A DNA stretch of 64,000 bases from Symbiodinium natans (GCA_905221605.1 CAJNDS010002550.1:189501-253500), one strand, 5' to 3'. Positions 1-10,321 are shown, counted from the first letter of the stretch. The notes: generated by a model not told the origin, from the sequence alone. Numbers and translations: made by a program.

Positions 1-334
1 TAGTTTTCTTCAAGCCTCAACCCTAAACCCTAAACCCTAAACCCCAAAGCCTAAATCCTAAATCACAGCTTGGGCCTTTCGCCCCACGAACATGGACCTT
101 GTAGGGCACCTTGAGTGAGCTTCCCCATAATCAAAAATGGTAAAAGGAACCAGAGCCGAGCCCTAATCCTAGCCTTCATCTCTCATAAAGGACCCCCCCC
201 CCCCCCCCCAAACCCGAAACCCGAAACCCTAAACCCTTAATTCCCGGTAAGAAGGTGGTCTTTTTTGTGGAAGCCGCAGGGCAACTCTAGGAACCCCAAC
301 AACACCCAAAAGAAGCCCTAAAGAAGCCACAAGC

Positions 335-510
335 CCCAAACCCTAAACCCCAAACCCTAAACCCTAAACCCCAAACCCTAAACCCCAAACCCTAAACCCT
401 AAACCCCAAACCCCAAACCCTAAACCCTAAATCCTAAACCCCTAACCCTAAACCCCAAACCCTAAACCCTAAACCCCAAACCCTAAACCGTAAACCCTAA
501 ACCCTAAATC
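335..510. repeat. CCCTAAA array (C-rich strand)
   Basis: About 25 units of CCCTAAA with CCCCAAA variants, running up to the first candidate exon. A shorter array lies at 20-60. The stretch 61-334 holds no gene I can see, only a poly-C run near 188-208 and degenerate units. Confidence 0.95.
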
Positions 511-520
511 CTGGCACCAG

Positions 521-602
521 ATTCCGCCTGGATGTGACCTTCAGCGGCGGCCTGCAGAGCCGCTTTGGCGATGACTACGCCGAGCCCGGGGCCCTCAACA
601 AG
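521..602 (+). CDS. candidate internal exon
   Basis: GC-rich island after ...CACCAG at 515-520, open in one frame; the peptide includes FSGGLQSRFGDDYAEP. A G-rich array starts about 10 bases after the island (GGTTCAGGG then TTTAGGG). It is the first example of the C-array, CAG, island, G-array order. Internal exon by layout; no start or stop codon. Confidence 0.45.
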
Positions 603-611
603 GGTTCAGGG

Positions 612-770
612 CCGTTTAGGGTTTAGGGTTTAGGGTTTAGGGTTTAGGGTTTAGGGTTTAGGGTTTAGGGTTTAGGGTTTAGGGTTTAGGGTTTGGGTTT
701 AGGGTTTAGGGCCTTTTAGGGCCATTTAGGGTTTAGGGTTTAGGGGTTTATGGTTTAGGGTTTAGGGTTT
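612..770. repeat. TTTAGGG array (G-rich strand)
   Basis: Near-perfect TTTAGGG units immediately downstream of the first exon candidate. Further G-rich units lie at 900-930 and 1008-1035, so 603-1400 is best read as one intron with array ends; no other gene seen there. Confidence 0.95.
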
Positions 771-1408
771 AGGGATTTACCCAAAGAGCCCAAGATACCT
801 TAAGTAAGGAATGCACCTTGAATTAGAACAGGGATCCTAGTATGATGTAGGGGTCTACGATAGACTTCGACTTAGGCCTCTGTTAAGGCGAACTTCAGGG
901 GTTTTAGGGTTTAGAGTTTAGGGGTTCGTTGTAGGGCTTGGTGTTCAGGGTTTAGGGTGCAGGGTGCGTCCCCAGACCATGCCCAAAGTGCAGACCTCAA
1001 CCGCGGTTTAGGGTTTAGGGTTCAGGGTTTAGGGTACCTCGAAGAGCCCGCTGTACGTGACATGTGCTGTCGAGGATGCCCAGTGGTACCCTTACCCAAA
1101 GGGAAATATACTATAATACTCACGTGGACCCTTAGGGAGTAGTACCCGTATTCCCCTATTCCCTTTTTCAGGGTTTAGCAGAAACGCAGGGTCTTGCCAG
1201 AAATTTCAGGGTGCTTCGACCATCTAGGCCGGCTTCAAACCCTATCAGCCCTGCAAACCCTATAACTCCAATAAACCCTAAAGCCTATAAACCCAAACCC
1301 TATGAATCCCAAGCCCTACACCCGAAACCCTCACCCCCCCCCCCCACCCTTTAAACTCTAAACAATAAACCCTAAACCCTAAACCCTAAACCCTAAACCC
1401 TCCCCCAG

Positions 1409-1523
1409 CAAAAACACAAACAAGCCGCGGAAGCTGCAGAGGCTGAGCCGGGCAGAGCAGTCGGACACCATCAACTGGCTGGTGGCCGTTGGGGTCGCCG
1501 GGGGGCCCTGGTTCCTGGACTAG
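1409..1523 (+). CDS. candidate terminal exon
   Basis: Starts after CCCCCAG (1402-1408), which follows a C-rich array. Open frame of 38 codons ending in TAG at 1521-1523; the peptide includes LSRAEQSDTINWLVAV and ends in GGPWFLD. A G-rich array follows within 15 bases. Basic N-terminal part, more hydrophobic end. One of the clearer last-exon candidates. Confidence 0.5.
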
Positions 1524-1675
1524 GCGTGTAGGGTTTGGGGTTTTAGGGTTTAGGTTGTAGGGTTTAGGGTTTAGGGTTTAGGGACCTAAATAGTATATGC
1601 TTGGGCCTTAACGGGGTTCCCATATAGTAATATCAATATCGCAGCTTTAGCTAAAGCAAGTTTGCGTAGGTACAT

Positions 1676-1850
1676 GGACCTCAGGCAGGCCCTTGAGATG
1701 TTTCATATATTTCCTTGTTGGGTGTGAGGGGATCAGACTGAGGACTGTTTAGGGTTTAGGGTTTAGGGTTTAGGGTTTAGGGTTTAGGGTTTAGGGTTAG
1801 GGTTTAGGGTTTAGGATTTTCAGATTTGTTCTCAGGGCCATCCTAGTTTC
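1676..1850. mobile_element. MITE family I copy split by a TTTAGGG array
   Basis: Left part (CAGGCAGGCCCTTG...) and right part (...GGGCCATCCTAG) match copies at 7200, 20165 and 36236. A G-rich array of about 70 bp (1747-1815) sits inside. The right tip ends in CCTAG, usable as a 3' splice site. Confidence 0.6.
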
Positions 1851-1885
1851 TGAGGGTTGGCACCTCCTCATGTACCTCGTGTATC

Positions 1886-2032
1886 TAAGGGTTGTTTTCC
1901 GGACCCTCAACATGGTCCCTTACCTCCTTTGAAGTTCGAAGGGTTCTGAAGTACGGGCCCTCGGCCTGCATAGGGTACAGAAGGTGTATATTAAGGGCCC
2001 AAATCCTACAAAAGGGACCATCTACGACCCGG
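1886..2032. mobile_element. MITE family J copy
   Basis: Contains the family J landmarks: CATGGTCCCTTACCTCC, a GGGCCC block and AAGGGACCAT. Open frames of 74 aa on both strands here are products of the palindrome and are not listed as genes. Confidence 0.6.
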
Positions 2033-2316
2033 GAATGTACCCAAACAGTTCTTGCTGAAAAAGGGCGCGTGCTAGTCAGAATGAGTATTTCTGAGGTTCC
2101 TCGAGTCATTGGGTGATTTAGGGTTTAGGGTTTAGGGTCTAGGGTTTAGGGTTGAAGGCTTTGTGTAGCGTGGGGTCGGGGTTCTGGGTTGGGGTGCGGG
2201 GTGTCGGTTGTCTAGAGCCCTCACGAAGGGGCATGAAGTTGGGCCCATTGTCTCTTATCGGCCCTAATCCATGGACCCCAAAGCCTGAAACCTAAACCTG
2301 AAACGAACGCCTTCGG

Positions 2317-2400
2317 ACCCCTAAACCCTAAACAATAAAAACCCTAAACAATAAAACCCTAAACCCTAAACCCTAAACCCTAAACCCTAAACCCTAACCC
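2317..2400. repeat. CCCTAAA array
   Basis: C-rich units, some as CCCTAAACAATAAA at the left edge, ending just before a candidate exon. Confidence 0.95.
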
Positions 2401-2414
2401 CTCCGCATTCGCAG

Positions 2415-2632
2415 CCTCTTACATGTTTGGGACCTCGCATCTGAGACGGGCGCCTGGATGTGAGGCTAGACATGATGCGGTGCTCACAGGCTACAAGGAT
2501 GCCGTGATTCACGTTTTACGGTGTGAAGTCTTTGAGGCTGTTCGGTTTTTTAGGGCTTCGGGTCTTCAAGGCTTGAGAGGTGTAGTGGCAGATCGAGGGC
2601 ATCCATACAGGGGAGCCGCAAAGCAGGACTAA
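2415..2632 (+). CDS. candidate exon, 69-codon open frame
   Basis: Follows CGCAG (2410-2414). An ATG at 2423 opens a frame to TAA at 2630-2632, where the next C-rich array begins. The peptide includes GYKDAVIHVLRCEVFEAVRF and then a basic, glycine-containing tail. Unlike most islands it is followed by a C-rich rather than a G-rich array, so the right edge may be an array insertion and the stop is made by array sequence. Confidence 0.45.
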
Positions 2633-2725
2633 ACCCTAAACCCTAAACCCCAAACCCTAAACCCCAAACCCCAAACCCCAAACCCTAAACCCTAAACCCT
2701 AAACCCTAAACCCTAAACCCTAAAC
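2632..2725. repeat. CCCTAAA array
   Basis: C-rich array between two coding-like islands, ending in AAACAG. Confidence 0.95.
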
Positions 2726-2727
2726 AG

Positions 2728-2835
2728 GACTGCAAGACCACGGGCTTCTATTTCATCTTCCACCTGAACTATCGGCGGACTCGGTGGCGTATTGTCGCCT
2801 GCCCCCACAACGCTGAGCTGGAGGACTGCTGCTTC
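2728..2835 (+). CDS. candidate internal exon, Cys/aromatic-rich
   Basis: Starts after CAG at 2725-2727, reads 36 codons without a stop and runs straight into TTTAGGG. The peptide begins DCKTTGFYFIFHLNYRRTRW and has two further cysteines near the end. High GC at third positions. The right edge lacks a GT exactly at the boundary, so the donor may be non-canonical or inside the array. Confidence 0.5.
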
Positions 2836-2964
2836 TTTAGGGTTTAGGGTTTAGGGTTTAGGGTTTAGGGTTAGGGTTTTTCTAACTTGAAGCCAATACA
2901 GCCTCATTGCCGCATCCCTCAATGACTCAACCCTATAACCCTATAACCCTAAACCCTAAACCAG

Positions 2965-3022
2965 AGGCTTCATTGGCTTTCTGATCTCCAAGCTTGGGAT
3001 GTTCACCCAGTCCCGGCAACCC
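2965..3022 (+). CDS. candidate short exon
   Basis: After CCAG at 2961-2964 the frame reads GFIGFLISKLGMFTQSRQP and then runs into C-rich repeat. Hydrophobic then polar. Short, so modest support. Confidence 0.35.
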
Positions 3023-3109
3023 ATCCCAAATCCCAAGCCCCCTAAACCCTAAACCCTAAACCCTAAACCCTAAACCCTAAACCCTAAACCCTAAACCCTA
3101 AACCCTCAG

Positions 3110-3148
3110 GAACCCTGTGTGCATTTCGCTGGGCTTCGGGGCCTCGAG
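3110..3148 (+). CDS. candidate short exon with GT donor
   Basis: Bounded by CCTCAG (3104-3109) and GAG|GTTTTGG; the frame reads NPVCISLGFGAS. A G-rich array lies about 80 bp downstream. Confidence 0.35.
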
Positions 3149-3722
3149 GTTTTGGGGTGGGGGCATCCAGGCTCACGAAAGCGTGGGATGAAAATGATCC
3201 AGAAGCGAGTTGTCGGACTCGAGCTTAGATTAGGGTTTAGGGTTTAGGGTTGAGGGTTTAGGGTTTAGGGTTTAGGGTTTAGGCCAAGCTCACAGAAGTT
3301 TGCTCGCGATGGTAGTGGCGAAAGACAATCCACTTTTTGCATAGCTTGTGTGGCATTCATGTTGTGTAGAACATGTCGCTGACAGTTTGCTTATACCACT
3401 AGTAAGACTTGAGATGGGATGGCTGACGTCGCTGGGTATCAGCCCTTGAAGCAACATTAAGCCGTTAAGCAGCGCTTTATGATAAGTGCTGTTGTCTCAA
3501 GTTTCGGTGTTGTTTTGGACATGGTCCTTCTGCGAAAATCTCGCTAAGTGTTGAGACAGCCTCGGTTGCGTCACCCTACCCTTAAGTTAAAAGTTCCCTG
3601 CTAAACGGCTAAAGTGGCCTCACAAGGATGTCAACAGCTTAGGGTTCAGAGGACTTCCGTCAAGCTTGGACTTGGAGACATCTGCACACGACACAGCCTC
3701 CAGGATGGACCTTAACACCCTA

Positions 3723-3862
3723 CTTGGAGGTTCATGGTACTTAGTAACCAATTAAAACTGTACTTAAAACTGTACTTATAACCATCTTAGGGCACTTAAG
3801 GGGCTTATAAGGTGGGTATAAGTGCAGTTATAAGTAGCTACGAGGCACCATGAACCTCCAAG
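3723..3862. mobile_element. MITE family A copy
   Basis: Left tip CTTGGAGGTTCATGGTAC, right tip CACCATGAACCTCCAAG. The interior is rich in TTATAACTGTACTTAT-type palindromic text. Nine copies occur in the window. The left TIR contains GAG|GTTCAT and the right TIR ends in CAAG. The 3290-3720 stretch before it shows no gene. Confidence 0.85.
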
Positions 3863-3884
3863 CAAGGCTTAACAGCCCATCCCG

Positions 3885-4030
3885 GCTAGTAACCGTGTCT
3901 AAGTCCTAGGTAGGATAAGGGGACCCTTAAAGGACCCCTTCTGAACCCTCTTGTGGCTCTCTTAAACAGGGACCTTATTCAGAGGGTCTATCTCCCCAAG
4001 GGTCCCCCTTATCCTATCTCCTACTAAGAC
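3885..4030. mobile_element. MITE family P palindrome
   Basis: Imperfect inverted repeat: GATAAGGGGACCCTTAA on the left against GGGTCCCCCTTATCCTATC on the right. Related text occurs at 23130-23278 and 24944-25080. Confidence 0.6.
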
Positions 4031-4390
4031 GGGCTCTGAGAAAGTCCGCGAAGAGAGCCGCAAAAGACCGTGCACTTCTCGCGAAGAAGAACGATTTCCC
4101 CCCCAGGGAAGCCCCTCAGAGCAGCCGGGTTTAGGGTTTAGGGTTTAGGGTTTAGGGTTAGGGTTTAGGGTTTAGGGTTTAGGGTTTAGGATAAAGGTTT
4201 GTGGTTCAGGGCTTAGGCATCACAAAGTGGCTGCTGCGGGTAATTGTTTAGTGTAAGGTTGGAACCAAAGGCCCTTAGTGTGTTCCCTTACCCTGGTTTA
4301 TTCGGGATCCAAAGTATGGGCCCATACTTGAAACCCTAAACCCTTAACCCTAGACCCAAAACCCTGAACCCTAAACCCTAAACCCTAAAC

Positions 4391-4483
4391 CCTAAGGGGA
4401 ACCCTAGATTTAGACACCGGTCGTACGTCCAGGACCTCAGCGGCCAGCGTTTCTCTTGCGATCCGCAGGCTCGGGGAGCCGCC
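4391..4483. CDS. coding-like island, strand uncertain
   Basis: Island between a C-rich (4328-4395) and a G-rich array. The + frame gives RSYVQDLSGQRFSCDPQARG; the - frame gives SLRIARETLAAEVLDVRPV. Both are open, so strand cannot be decided from sequence alone. Confidence 0.25.
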
Positions 4484-4908
4484 TTTAGGGTTTAGGGTTT
4501 AGGGTTTAGGGTTTAGGGTTTAGGGTTTAGGGTTTAGGGTTTAGGGTTTAGGGTTTAGGGTTTAGGGTCTAGGGCTTAGGGCTTAGGGCTTAGGGTTTAG
4601 GGTTTAGAGAGCTGAAGAACAAAAGGAGAGCCCACACCCCTCTCCCTTTATATCTAAAGAACAATACCTTATGATTTTAGGGCTTTCGAGTTTTGGGTTT
4701 CGGGTCTGAAATTTGGGATGTTCCCTGCCCCGGCTGTCCGCGACCAGTGACCGTAAGACTTCTAAACAAATTCACAGGGTAATTTCTTGGGCGTTTAGGG
4801 TTTAGGGTCTAGGGTTTAGGGTTTAGGGTTTAGGGTTTTGGGTTTTGGGTTTAGGGTTTAGGGTTTAGGGTTTAGGGTTTAGGGTTTAGGGTTTAGGGTT
4901 AGGGTTTA
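4484..4908. repeat. two TTTAGGG arrays
   Basis: Arrays at 4484-4610 and 4795-4908 with about 180 bp of non-coding text between. The first is a long uninterrupted G-rich run with TCTAGGG and CTTAGGG variants at its end. Confidence 0.95.
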
Positions 4909-4914
4909 ATTTGG

Positions 4915-5010
4915 TCCATAACCTCCCTGCAAGGGTTCCGAAGTATAAGCCCTTTTGGGTTGTCAGGGTATATAAAGGAGTCCCTTTTTAAGGGACCATG
5001 TACCTACCCT
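4915..5010. mobile_element. MITE family J copy
   Basis: Carries the family J core and ends CATGTACCTACCCTCAG, giving AG at the right tip. It directly follows a G-rich array, which may have replaced its left tip. Confidence 0.6.
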
Positions 5011-5109
5011 CAGAGAAACCCGAAGCCCTAGAAACCCTAAACCTTATAGACCCTGAACCCAACAGCCCAACAGGCCCTATAGCCCGATAAGCCCTAGACC
5101 CTTACCCTG

Positions 5110-5300
5110 AAAACCGAAGCCTACTGGTTCTCAGTAGGGGCTCCCTTGAAGGGTATATGTTAGGGCCCAAAAAACCACAGAAACATAAGGATCCTATTGG
5201 GTTATAAGGGCCCCTACAAAATCCGAAAACCCAGTTTGTAGGATCCCTATGTTTATGTGGTCTTTTGGGCCCCTAGTATGGGGAGATATAAGGTGCCGAG
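5110..5300. mobile_element. large palindrome (family M-like)
   Basis: Inverted repeat: GGGCCCAAAAAACCACAG with ATAAGGATCC on the left against GGATCCCTATGTTTATGTGG and CTTTTGGGCCC on the right. Confidence 0.6.
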
Positions 5301-5321
5301 TTCCCTCGTTCCCTACTAAGC

Positions 5322-5434
5322 TTTGTGGTGCTTTGCTGTAACTTTAGATCCTTAGCCTTTGTGGGTTTATTGGGTTTCTTAGTAGGGCAGCTAGAAAATT
5401 TAATTTATAACTACCCTCCTAAGTGCAGCCAAGT
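5322..5434. repeat. dispersed repeat K
   Basis: About 113 bp nearly identical to 15541-15655, where it lies inside a family A element. Both begin CTTTGTGGTGCTTT and end CAGCCAAGTA. Confidence 0.8.
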
Positions 5435-5459
5435 AAGAGCCAATAGGTAAGCTCTGCAG

Positions 5460-5586
5460 GAAGATGACCAGTTCGAGCTGGACGCCTACGAGGGGCAAAC
5501 CCTGCCGGAGTCTCGAAGACCTGGAGCTCTATAAGCCCCACCTGGAGACCCTCTTTGCCTACAGCTTTATGGGTTATACCTACTAG
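5460..5586 (+). CDS. candidate exon with one-base frame break
   Basis: After CTGCAG the frame reads EDDQFELDAYEGQTLPE to about 5510. From 5512 the +1 frame continues LEDLELYKPHLETLFAYSFM to a stop at 5584-5586. Both halves are acidic and look coding. The one-base slip suggests a sequencing indel, decay or an unrecognised splice. Not flanked by arrays. 5587-5760 holds no gene I can see. Confidence 0.4.
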
Positions 5587-5869
5587 TTACTGCTAAGCTG
5601 TTCTTTAAAAAGCATCCACGGCAAACTGACCGTCTTTCTTTTTGTTGGGCGAAGGGGTTTTGGTTGGCTTTTTGGAGCTTTTTGGTTGTGCCGTGTAGGG
5701 TTGTTTAAGTTTGGTGTTTGACTTGTTTTTTTGCGCTTCTTGTAGCGTGGACTAAACAAAGCCCTAAACCCTAAACCCTAAATACTGGATTCGAACAGGG
5801 CTTGAGACTGGACCATAGAAACACCAAACACCCCGTAACTCCTACTCAAAGCCCTTTTTCAAGTTTCCC

Positions 5870-5952
5870 TAGTTGCCCATGTACCTATATAGCTACTCTA
5901 TAGGAACCCCTTGAAGGCCCAAGTGTATACTACACAGGCACATGGACCCTTT
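5870..5952. mobile_element. family M repeat
   Basis: Contains GGCCCAAGTGTATACTACAC and ends ACATGGACCCTT; related text at 32655, 52455 and 59885. Confidence 0.5.
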
Positions 5953-5996
5953 GGTTCGGAAGCAAAACTTCTAAACGCAGAGAAAGCACCGCGACC

Positions 5997-6290
5997 CTAA
6001 ACCCCACACCCTACACCCTACACCCTAAACCCTAAACCCTAAACCCTAAACCCTAAACCCCACACCCTACACCCTACACCCTAAACCCTCAACCCTTGGC
6101 TTCATCAAGGTGCTCTGGAAGATTTCGGTTCAGGTGGCTCGAGGGTCCAAAGTTCGTGAGCCCTAAACCCTTAAAAGTTTATCCCCCAAACCCTAAGCCC
6201 TAAACCCCAAACCCTAAACCCTAAACCCTAAACCCTAAACCCTAAACCCTAAACCCTAAACCTTAACCCCTAAACCCTAAAGCCTATTTC
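5997..6290. repeat. CCCTAAA arrays with CCCTACA and CCCCACA variants
   Basis: Two arrays (5997-6089 and 6180-6290) around a short coding-like island at 6102-6163 (frame GFIKVLWKISVQVARGS, weak). Confidence 0.9.
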
Positions 6291-6338
6291 AACCCCTAGG
6301 GCTTACAGGGTTTTTGGACTCTTCTCAATCCGCTGCAG

Positions 6339-6360
6339 AGGTCCGTGGAGTTCGCGGAAG
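6339..6360 (+). CDS. candidate micro-exon
   Basis: CTGCAG before and GTGAGC after, both canonical; the 22-nt insert reads RSVEFAE. Short, but both splice signals are good. Confidence 0.3.
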
Positions 6361-6399
6361 GTGAGCTGCTGGGACCTTAGGGCCTGTGTCACAGTTTGC

Positions 6400-6848
6400 C
6401 GAAAACCCCTGAACCAGCATCCTCGAAGCCCTGTAGCCCGAAACCCTATCAACCCTAAACCTCCACCTCCGAAATCCTAAGCCCTAGAAACCTATGAACC
6501 CTACGAACCCTTCGGTCCCTTTACTCTCACTAGTCCCTAGAACCCTATAAACACTATAAACCCAAACTCCCATCCCCTAAGCCCTGAACCCTATAAGCCC
6601 CAAGCCTTCAACATCTACCTCCCAAAACCTAAGCTCTAAACCTTATAAATCCCAAACCTTACGCCTGCACCTAAACCCTACCTCCCGAAACCCTAAAACC
6701 CTAAAACCATAAATCCCTAAACCCTAAACCCTAAACCCCAAACCCCAAACCCCAAACCCCAAACCCTAAACCCTAAACCCTAAACCCTAAACCCAAACCC
6801 TAAACCCTAAACCCTAAACCCTAAACCCTAAACCCTAAACCTAAACCC
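6400..6848. repeat. degenerate then regular CCCTAAA arrays
   Basis: 6400-6700 is diverged C-rich repeat (CCCTATAA, CCCGAAA types); 6712-6848 is regular with four CCCCAAA units in a row. No gene seen in the degenerate part. Confidence 0.9.
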
Positions 6849-6860
6849 TGCTCTGCAAAG

Positions 6861-6927
6861 GTTCGTCGCCGAACGAAACCAGCGGCGCGCGCTGGGAAAA
6901 TGGGCAGGGAGCTCAGGCATGGATGAG
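6861..6927 (+). CDS. candidate internal exon
   Basis: After TGCAAAG and before GTCTATG; the frame gives FVAERNQRRALGKWAGSSGM. Basic, GC-rich, G-rich array 30 bases further on. Confidence 0.4.
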
Positions 6928-6954
6928 GTCTATGTAAAAGTGTTTTAAAAGTGT

Positions 6955-7190
6955 AGGGTTTTAGGGTTTAGGGTTTAGTGTTTAGGGTTTAGGGGTTAGG
7001 GGTTAGGGTTTATGGTTTAGGGTTAGGGTTTAGGGTTCAGGGTTTAGGGTTGAGGGCTTAGGGCTGAGGGTTTAGGGTGTTAGGATTTTAGGGTTTCGGG
7101 TTTGGGGTTAGGGCTTAGGGCTTTGGGCTTAGGGCTTAGGGGTTAGGGTTTTGGGGTTAGGGTGTAGGGTTTAGGGTTTAGTTTAGGGTC
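6955..7190. repeat. diverged TTTAGGG array
   Basis: G-rich units with many substitutions (TTTCGGG, CTTAGGG, TTTTGGGG), looking old compared with the perfect arrays. Family I text follows at 7200-7310. Confidence 0.9.
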
Positions 7191-7199
7191 CGTTCAGGG

Positions 7200-7310
7200 C
7201 TGACAGGTACTAGGTAGGCCCTTGGGAAGTTGTATGTTGTCCCTTCCTCGGGTTTAAGAGGATCATGTTTAGTATCTTTTTTCGAGGGTTTGAGTGGCCA
7301 TCGTGGTTTA
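7200..7310. mobile_element. MITE family I copy
   Basis: Reads GTAGGCCCTTGGGA, then GAGGATCATGTTTAG, then TGGCCATCGTGG at the right end, without an internal array. 7311-7640 holds no gene I can support; a purine-rich run near 7468-7500 makes chance open frames. Confidence 0.5.
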
Positions 7311-7639
7311 TGGCTATTTGGGTTTAGGGTCATTCGGGTTATCCGTGATGATTAGGTTAATTGGTGTCATTGTTGAGGGCAAATAGGGTCTAGCAATTTT
7401 TGGGCTGTAACTTGAGGTTCAGGGCATTTTGTTCAGGATTGGCAGGGTTTGGGGTTCTAAGTTGTGTTGTGTTGGGGGGGAGGGAGGGGGTGAAGGGGGG
7501 GCATGCGAACTAGAGGGAACGGGATGGATACGGTTCCGAAGTGGAGGACAGCGCGGGCGGCTTGAAGGCTTTTCTGCACCTGCCCAGAGATCATTGGCAA
7601 ACCAAATAGCAGTCGGAATCGACCTCCTTCGTTTCGCCC

Positions 7640-7735
7640 CCTAAACCCTAACCCCCAAACCCTAAACCCTAAACCCTAAACCCTAAACCCTAAAACCCTA
7701 AAACCCTAAAACCCTAAAACCCTAAAACACTAAGC
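7640..7735. repeat. CCCTAAA then CCCTAAAA array
   Basis: The array changes from the 7-mer to the 8-mer CCCTAAAA within one tract. Confidence 0.95.
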
Positions 7736-7737
7736 CC

Positions 7738-7820
7738 AAATTCAACCTCATGGCCCTGAGGCCTTCAATGATGGCAGCACGCGGCTTCCAGACGTGAAGT
7801 ACTTTCCGGCAGTGCCGCGG
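7738..7820 (+). CDS. candidate exon ended by a MITE
   Basis: Follows the array directly. The frame reads PHGPEAFNDGSTRLPDVKYF then PAVPRP. A family C element begins exactly where the coding-like text stops (GCCCAGTGGTACCC), so the element is either an insertion or the start of the next intron. Confidence 0.5.
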
Positions 7821-7911
7821 CCCAGTGGTACCCTTTTGCCCTCTTTTCTGGTTCTAGGTTCCCTCATGAAATAGCCCAAAAAAGGAATTATAATATGGGT
7901 ACTGGGCTACC
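7819..7911. mobile_element. MITE family C copy
   Basis: Left GCCCAGTGGTACCC, right GGGTACTGGGCTAC. This copy lacks a clear AG at its right tip. The next 7920-8160 holds short palindromic text (CCTATATAAC type) and no clear gene. Confidence 0.7.
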
Positions 7912-8164
7912 ACGTTGAACTCCCGCATACACCTTGTACAACCTCTATGCACGCCCTAGGTTATATAGATTCTACGACCCCTATACACCGCCTATATAAC
8001 ATGAAGGGTTATATGTACTTACACAAGACCTGTATAAGGTGTATATAGATCCGACGAAAGCTTTCTAAACCTAAGCTTCAGGCTTCCCATCGTCGTCGGC
8101 CAGGGGTCAGCATTGAGGACACCAGGTGCGAACAGGCATTGCTTTGCTCGATAGACATAATCGA

Positions 8165-8556
8165 TACATATATATATATATATATATACATAGATATGTA
8201 GATACATATGTACAGATATGCATATATACGTTGATATGTTACACAACATGTATGTATGTACATACGTATGTATGTATGTATGTATGTATGTATGTTTGCT
8301 TGTATGTATGCTATGTATGCATGTATGACTGTATGAGTGTATGAATGTATGAATGTATGTATGTATGCATGTATGCATGTATGCATGTATGCATGTATGC
8401 CTGTATGCATGCATGCATGCATGCATGCATGCATGTATGGGTATGTATGGGTATGTATTGTATTGTAATGTATTGTATTGTATTGTATTGTATAGATGTG
8501 CATGTATGCATATATGCATAAGTGTGTGTGGTGTGTGTGTGTGTGTGTGTGTCTGT
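8165..8556. repeat. compound microsatellite (TA, TATG, TGCA, TATTG, GT)
   Basis: Runs of TATATA, TATG, ATGC, TATTG and GT in sequence. Long open frames on both strands here are repeats of Tyr/Met/Val/Cys or His/Thr/Ile and are not genes. Confidence 0.95.
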
Positions 8557-8716
8557 AAACTTCCTGTAGGATCTATTTTGGGAGGTCGTACCCCGGAATG
8601 TTACCCTCATGGCGCCCTGATAAGCTTTAAACCCTAAAAGCCCAAGACCCGAAGCCGTAACCCGAATGATGGGTTTAGGGCTATAAGGTTTCAGGGTTTA
8701 TGCTCGTTATCGCCAG

Positions 8717-8833
8717 CCTTAGGTGCTGACCTCCAACTGCCCCACGTCTTTGACCGCCGTGGTGGCCGCGTGAAGTCCGCGGCAGCTTTCAAGGACACGT
8801 TCTGAACTTTCCGGGAACTGGAGCTGGAGATGA
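8717..8833 (+). CDS. candidate exon with internal TGA
   Basis: After CGCCAG the frame gives LGADLQLPHVFDRRGGRVKS then AAFKDTF, TGA at 8803-8805, then TFRELELEMM in the same frame before the G-rich array. Either a last exon or a decayed/recoded one. Confidence 0.35.
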
Positions 8834-9369
8834 TGGTTTAGGGTTTAATCAGGGTGTAGGGTGTAGGGTTTAGGGGTCAGCTTAGGGTTACTTGGAAACA
8901 AGTTTCGTATTTTTGGTTAGCCAAGTTCAGTATAGTTAGGGGTTCCACAACGTCCTCCAGTGAATCACAGAGGAGGGTCTCCAACCCGCTCTCGCCCAGA
9001 ACCGTTACGTGAAAAACCCGAACTCCTCCCCAAGCTCAGCAAGAAGCGGGTGGGGGGCGGGGGGGCCTGATACTGCCGAAGATCTCTAGGGCGTCGCGAG
9101 ATTGTTGACCTTGCCAGGAGCAGGCGATGGAATGCCCAAAGTGGCTCGAAGCGTTGTGCCCCGCAGAGGACAAAAGGCAGAGACGATGTTAGCCAGCATG
9201 TGCTCTCGAACCCTAAATCCTAAGCCCGCACATCAACACCAGAGTGTTCTTGGGGCTACTTGCCTTAACAGAGTGCTTATCAGCTTACTCTTCGAATATA
9301 CCCGAATACCCCAGCTGCGAATTTCTTGTCTCGTCGAACTCTGATGAACATCCCCGAAGACCTTCTAAG

Positions 9370-9535
9370 CCCAAATCGATAAACCCTAAAACCCTAAAAC
9401 CCTAAAACCCTAAAACCCTAAAACCCTAAAACCCTAAAACCCTAAAACCCTAAAACCCTAAAACCCTAAAACCCTAAACCCTAAAACCCTAAACCCTAAA
9501 CCCTAAACACCCTTTAAAAACCCTAAACCCTACAT
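9370..9535. repeat. CCCTAAAA (8-mer) array
   Basis: About 15 consecutive CCCTAAAA units followed by normal 7-mers: a locally homogenised variant. The island 9536-9645 after it is open in one frame (QASGGFSSRAPEECGARARS) but only weakly supported. Confidence 0.95.
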
Positions 9536-9644
9536 GGACCCTTTGGGCCTCGAACCAGGCTTCTGGCGGATTCTCCTCGCGCGCACCGGAGGAGTGCGGC
9601 GCTCGAGCACGCAGCGCCTGGGGTGTTGGGGAGGCTTTGGGGGA

Positions 9645-9735
9645 GGCCCTAAACTCCAAACCCTAAACCCTAAACCCTAAACCCTAAACCCTAAACCTTA
9701 AACCCTAAACCCTAAACCCTATAAACCCTAAACCG
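9645..9735. repeat. CCCTAAA array
   Basis: C-rich array. 9736-10026 holds scattered G-rich units (9850-9900) and no gene I can support. Confidence 0.9.
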
Positions 9736-10229
9736 GTTAAAGAGGTTAGGGCTTAGGATTTTCCCAGGGGTTTTTGGGGGCTAGGGGTGTTGGACCCTAG
9801 GAATGCAGCCGCGGGACTGGGGGGTAAGAGATTGTCTGAATTCAGGAAGGTTTAGGGTTTAGGGATTAGGGATTAGGGTTTAGGGATTAGGGTTTAGGGC
9901 TTGGTTAGTCTCTAAGTGGTACATATGGGTTTAACTCTGGCAAGGCCGAGAAGTAGGCTTGAGGGGCTCCGCAGAACCTCGAAAAGGGTCGTGAAACCAG
10001 TCGCTGACCTCGATCATTCATTCCCCCTAGACCCTAAACCCTAAACCCCAAACCCTAAACCCTAAACCCTAAACCCTGAACCCTGAACCCCCTTCGCCAA
10101 AGACAACAAGCTGTTTAGCCGATTTAGGGTTCTTTTAATTTGTGGTGCTCTGAGAATGGCCCCGCAATTCTTGTGAAGCTTGCCGGTTGTGACCCAAGAG
10201 GAGAGGTGTACAAAGGTAAGGCCATCGGA

Positions 10230-10315
10230 GTAGCCCTAAACCCTAAACCCCAAACCCCAAACCCCAAACCCCAAACCCCAAACCCTAAACCCTAAACCCT
10301 AAACCCTAAACCCTC
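10230..10315. repeat. CCCTAAA/CCCCAAA array
   Basis: Five CCCCAAA units in a row inside the array; ends at CTGCCAG. Confidence 0.95.
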
Positions 10316-10321
10316 TGCCAG

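Noticed and set aside
1-510. Window start as a chromosome end (true telomere)
   Set aside because: Arrays are mixed with other text, occur in both orientations and continue through all 64 kb; there is no long terminal array of one orientation.
1885-2116. Two 74-codon frames on opposite strands
   Set aside because: They lie in a family J palindrome, which creates mirrored open frames.
8019-8637. Open frames of 70-166 codons on both strands
   Set aside because: They are translations of TATG, TGCA and GT microsatellites (His/Thr/Ile or Tyr/Met/Cys repeats).
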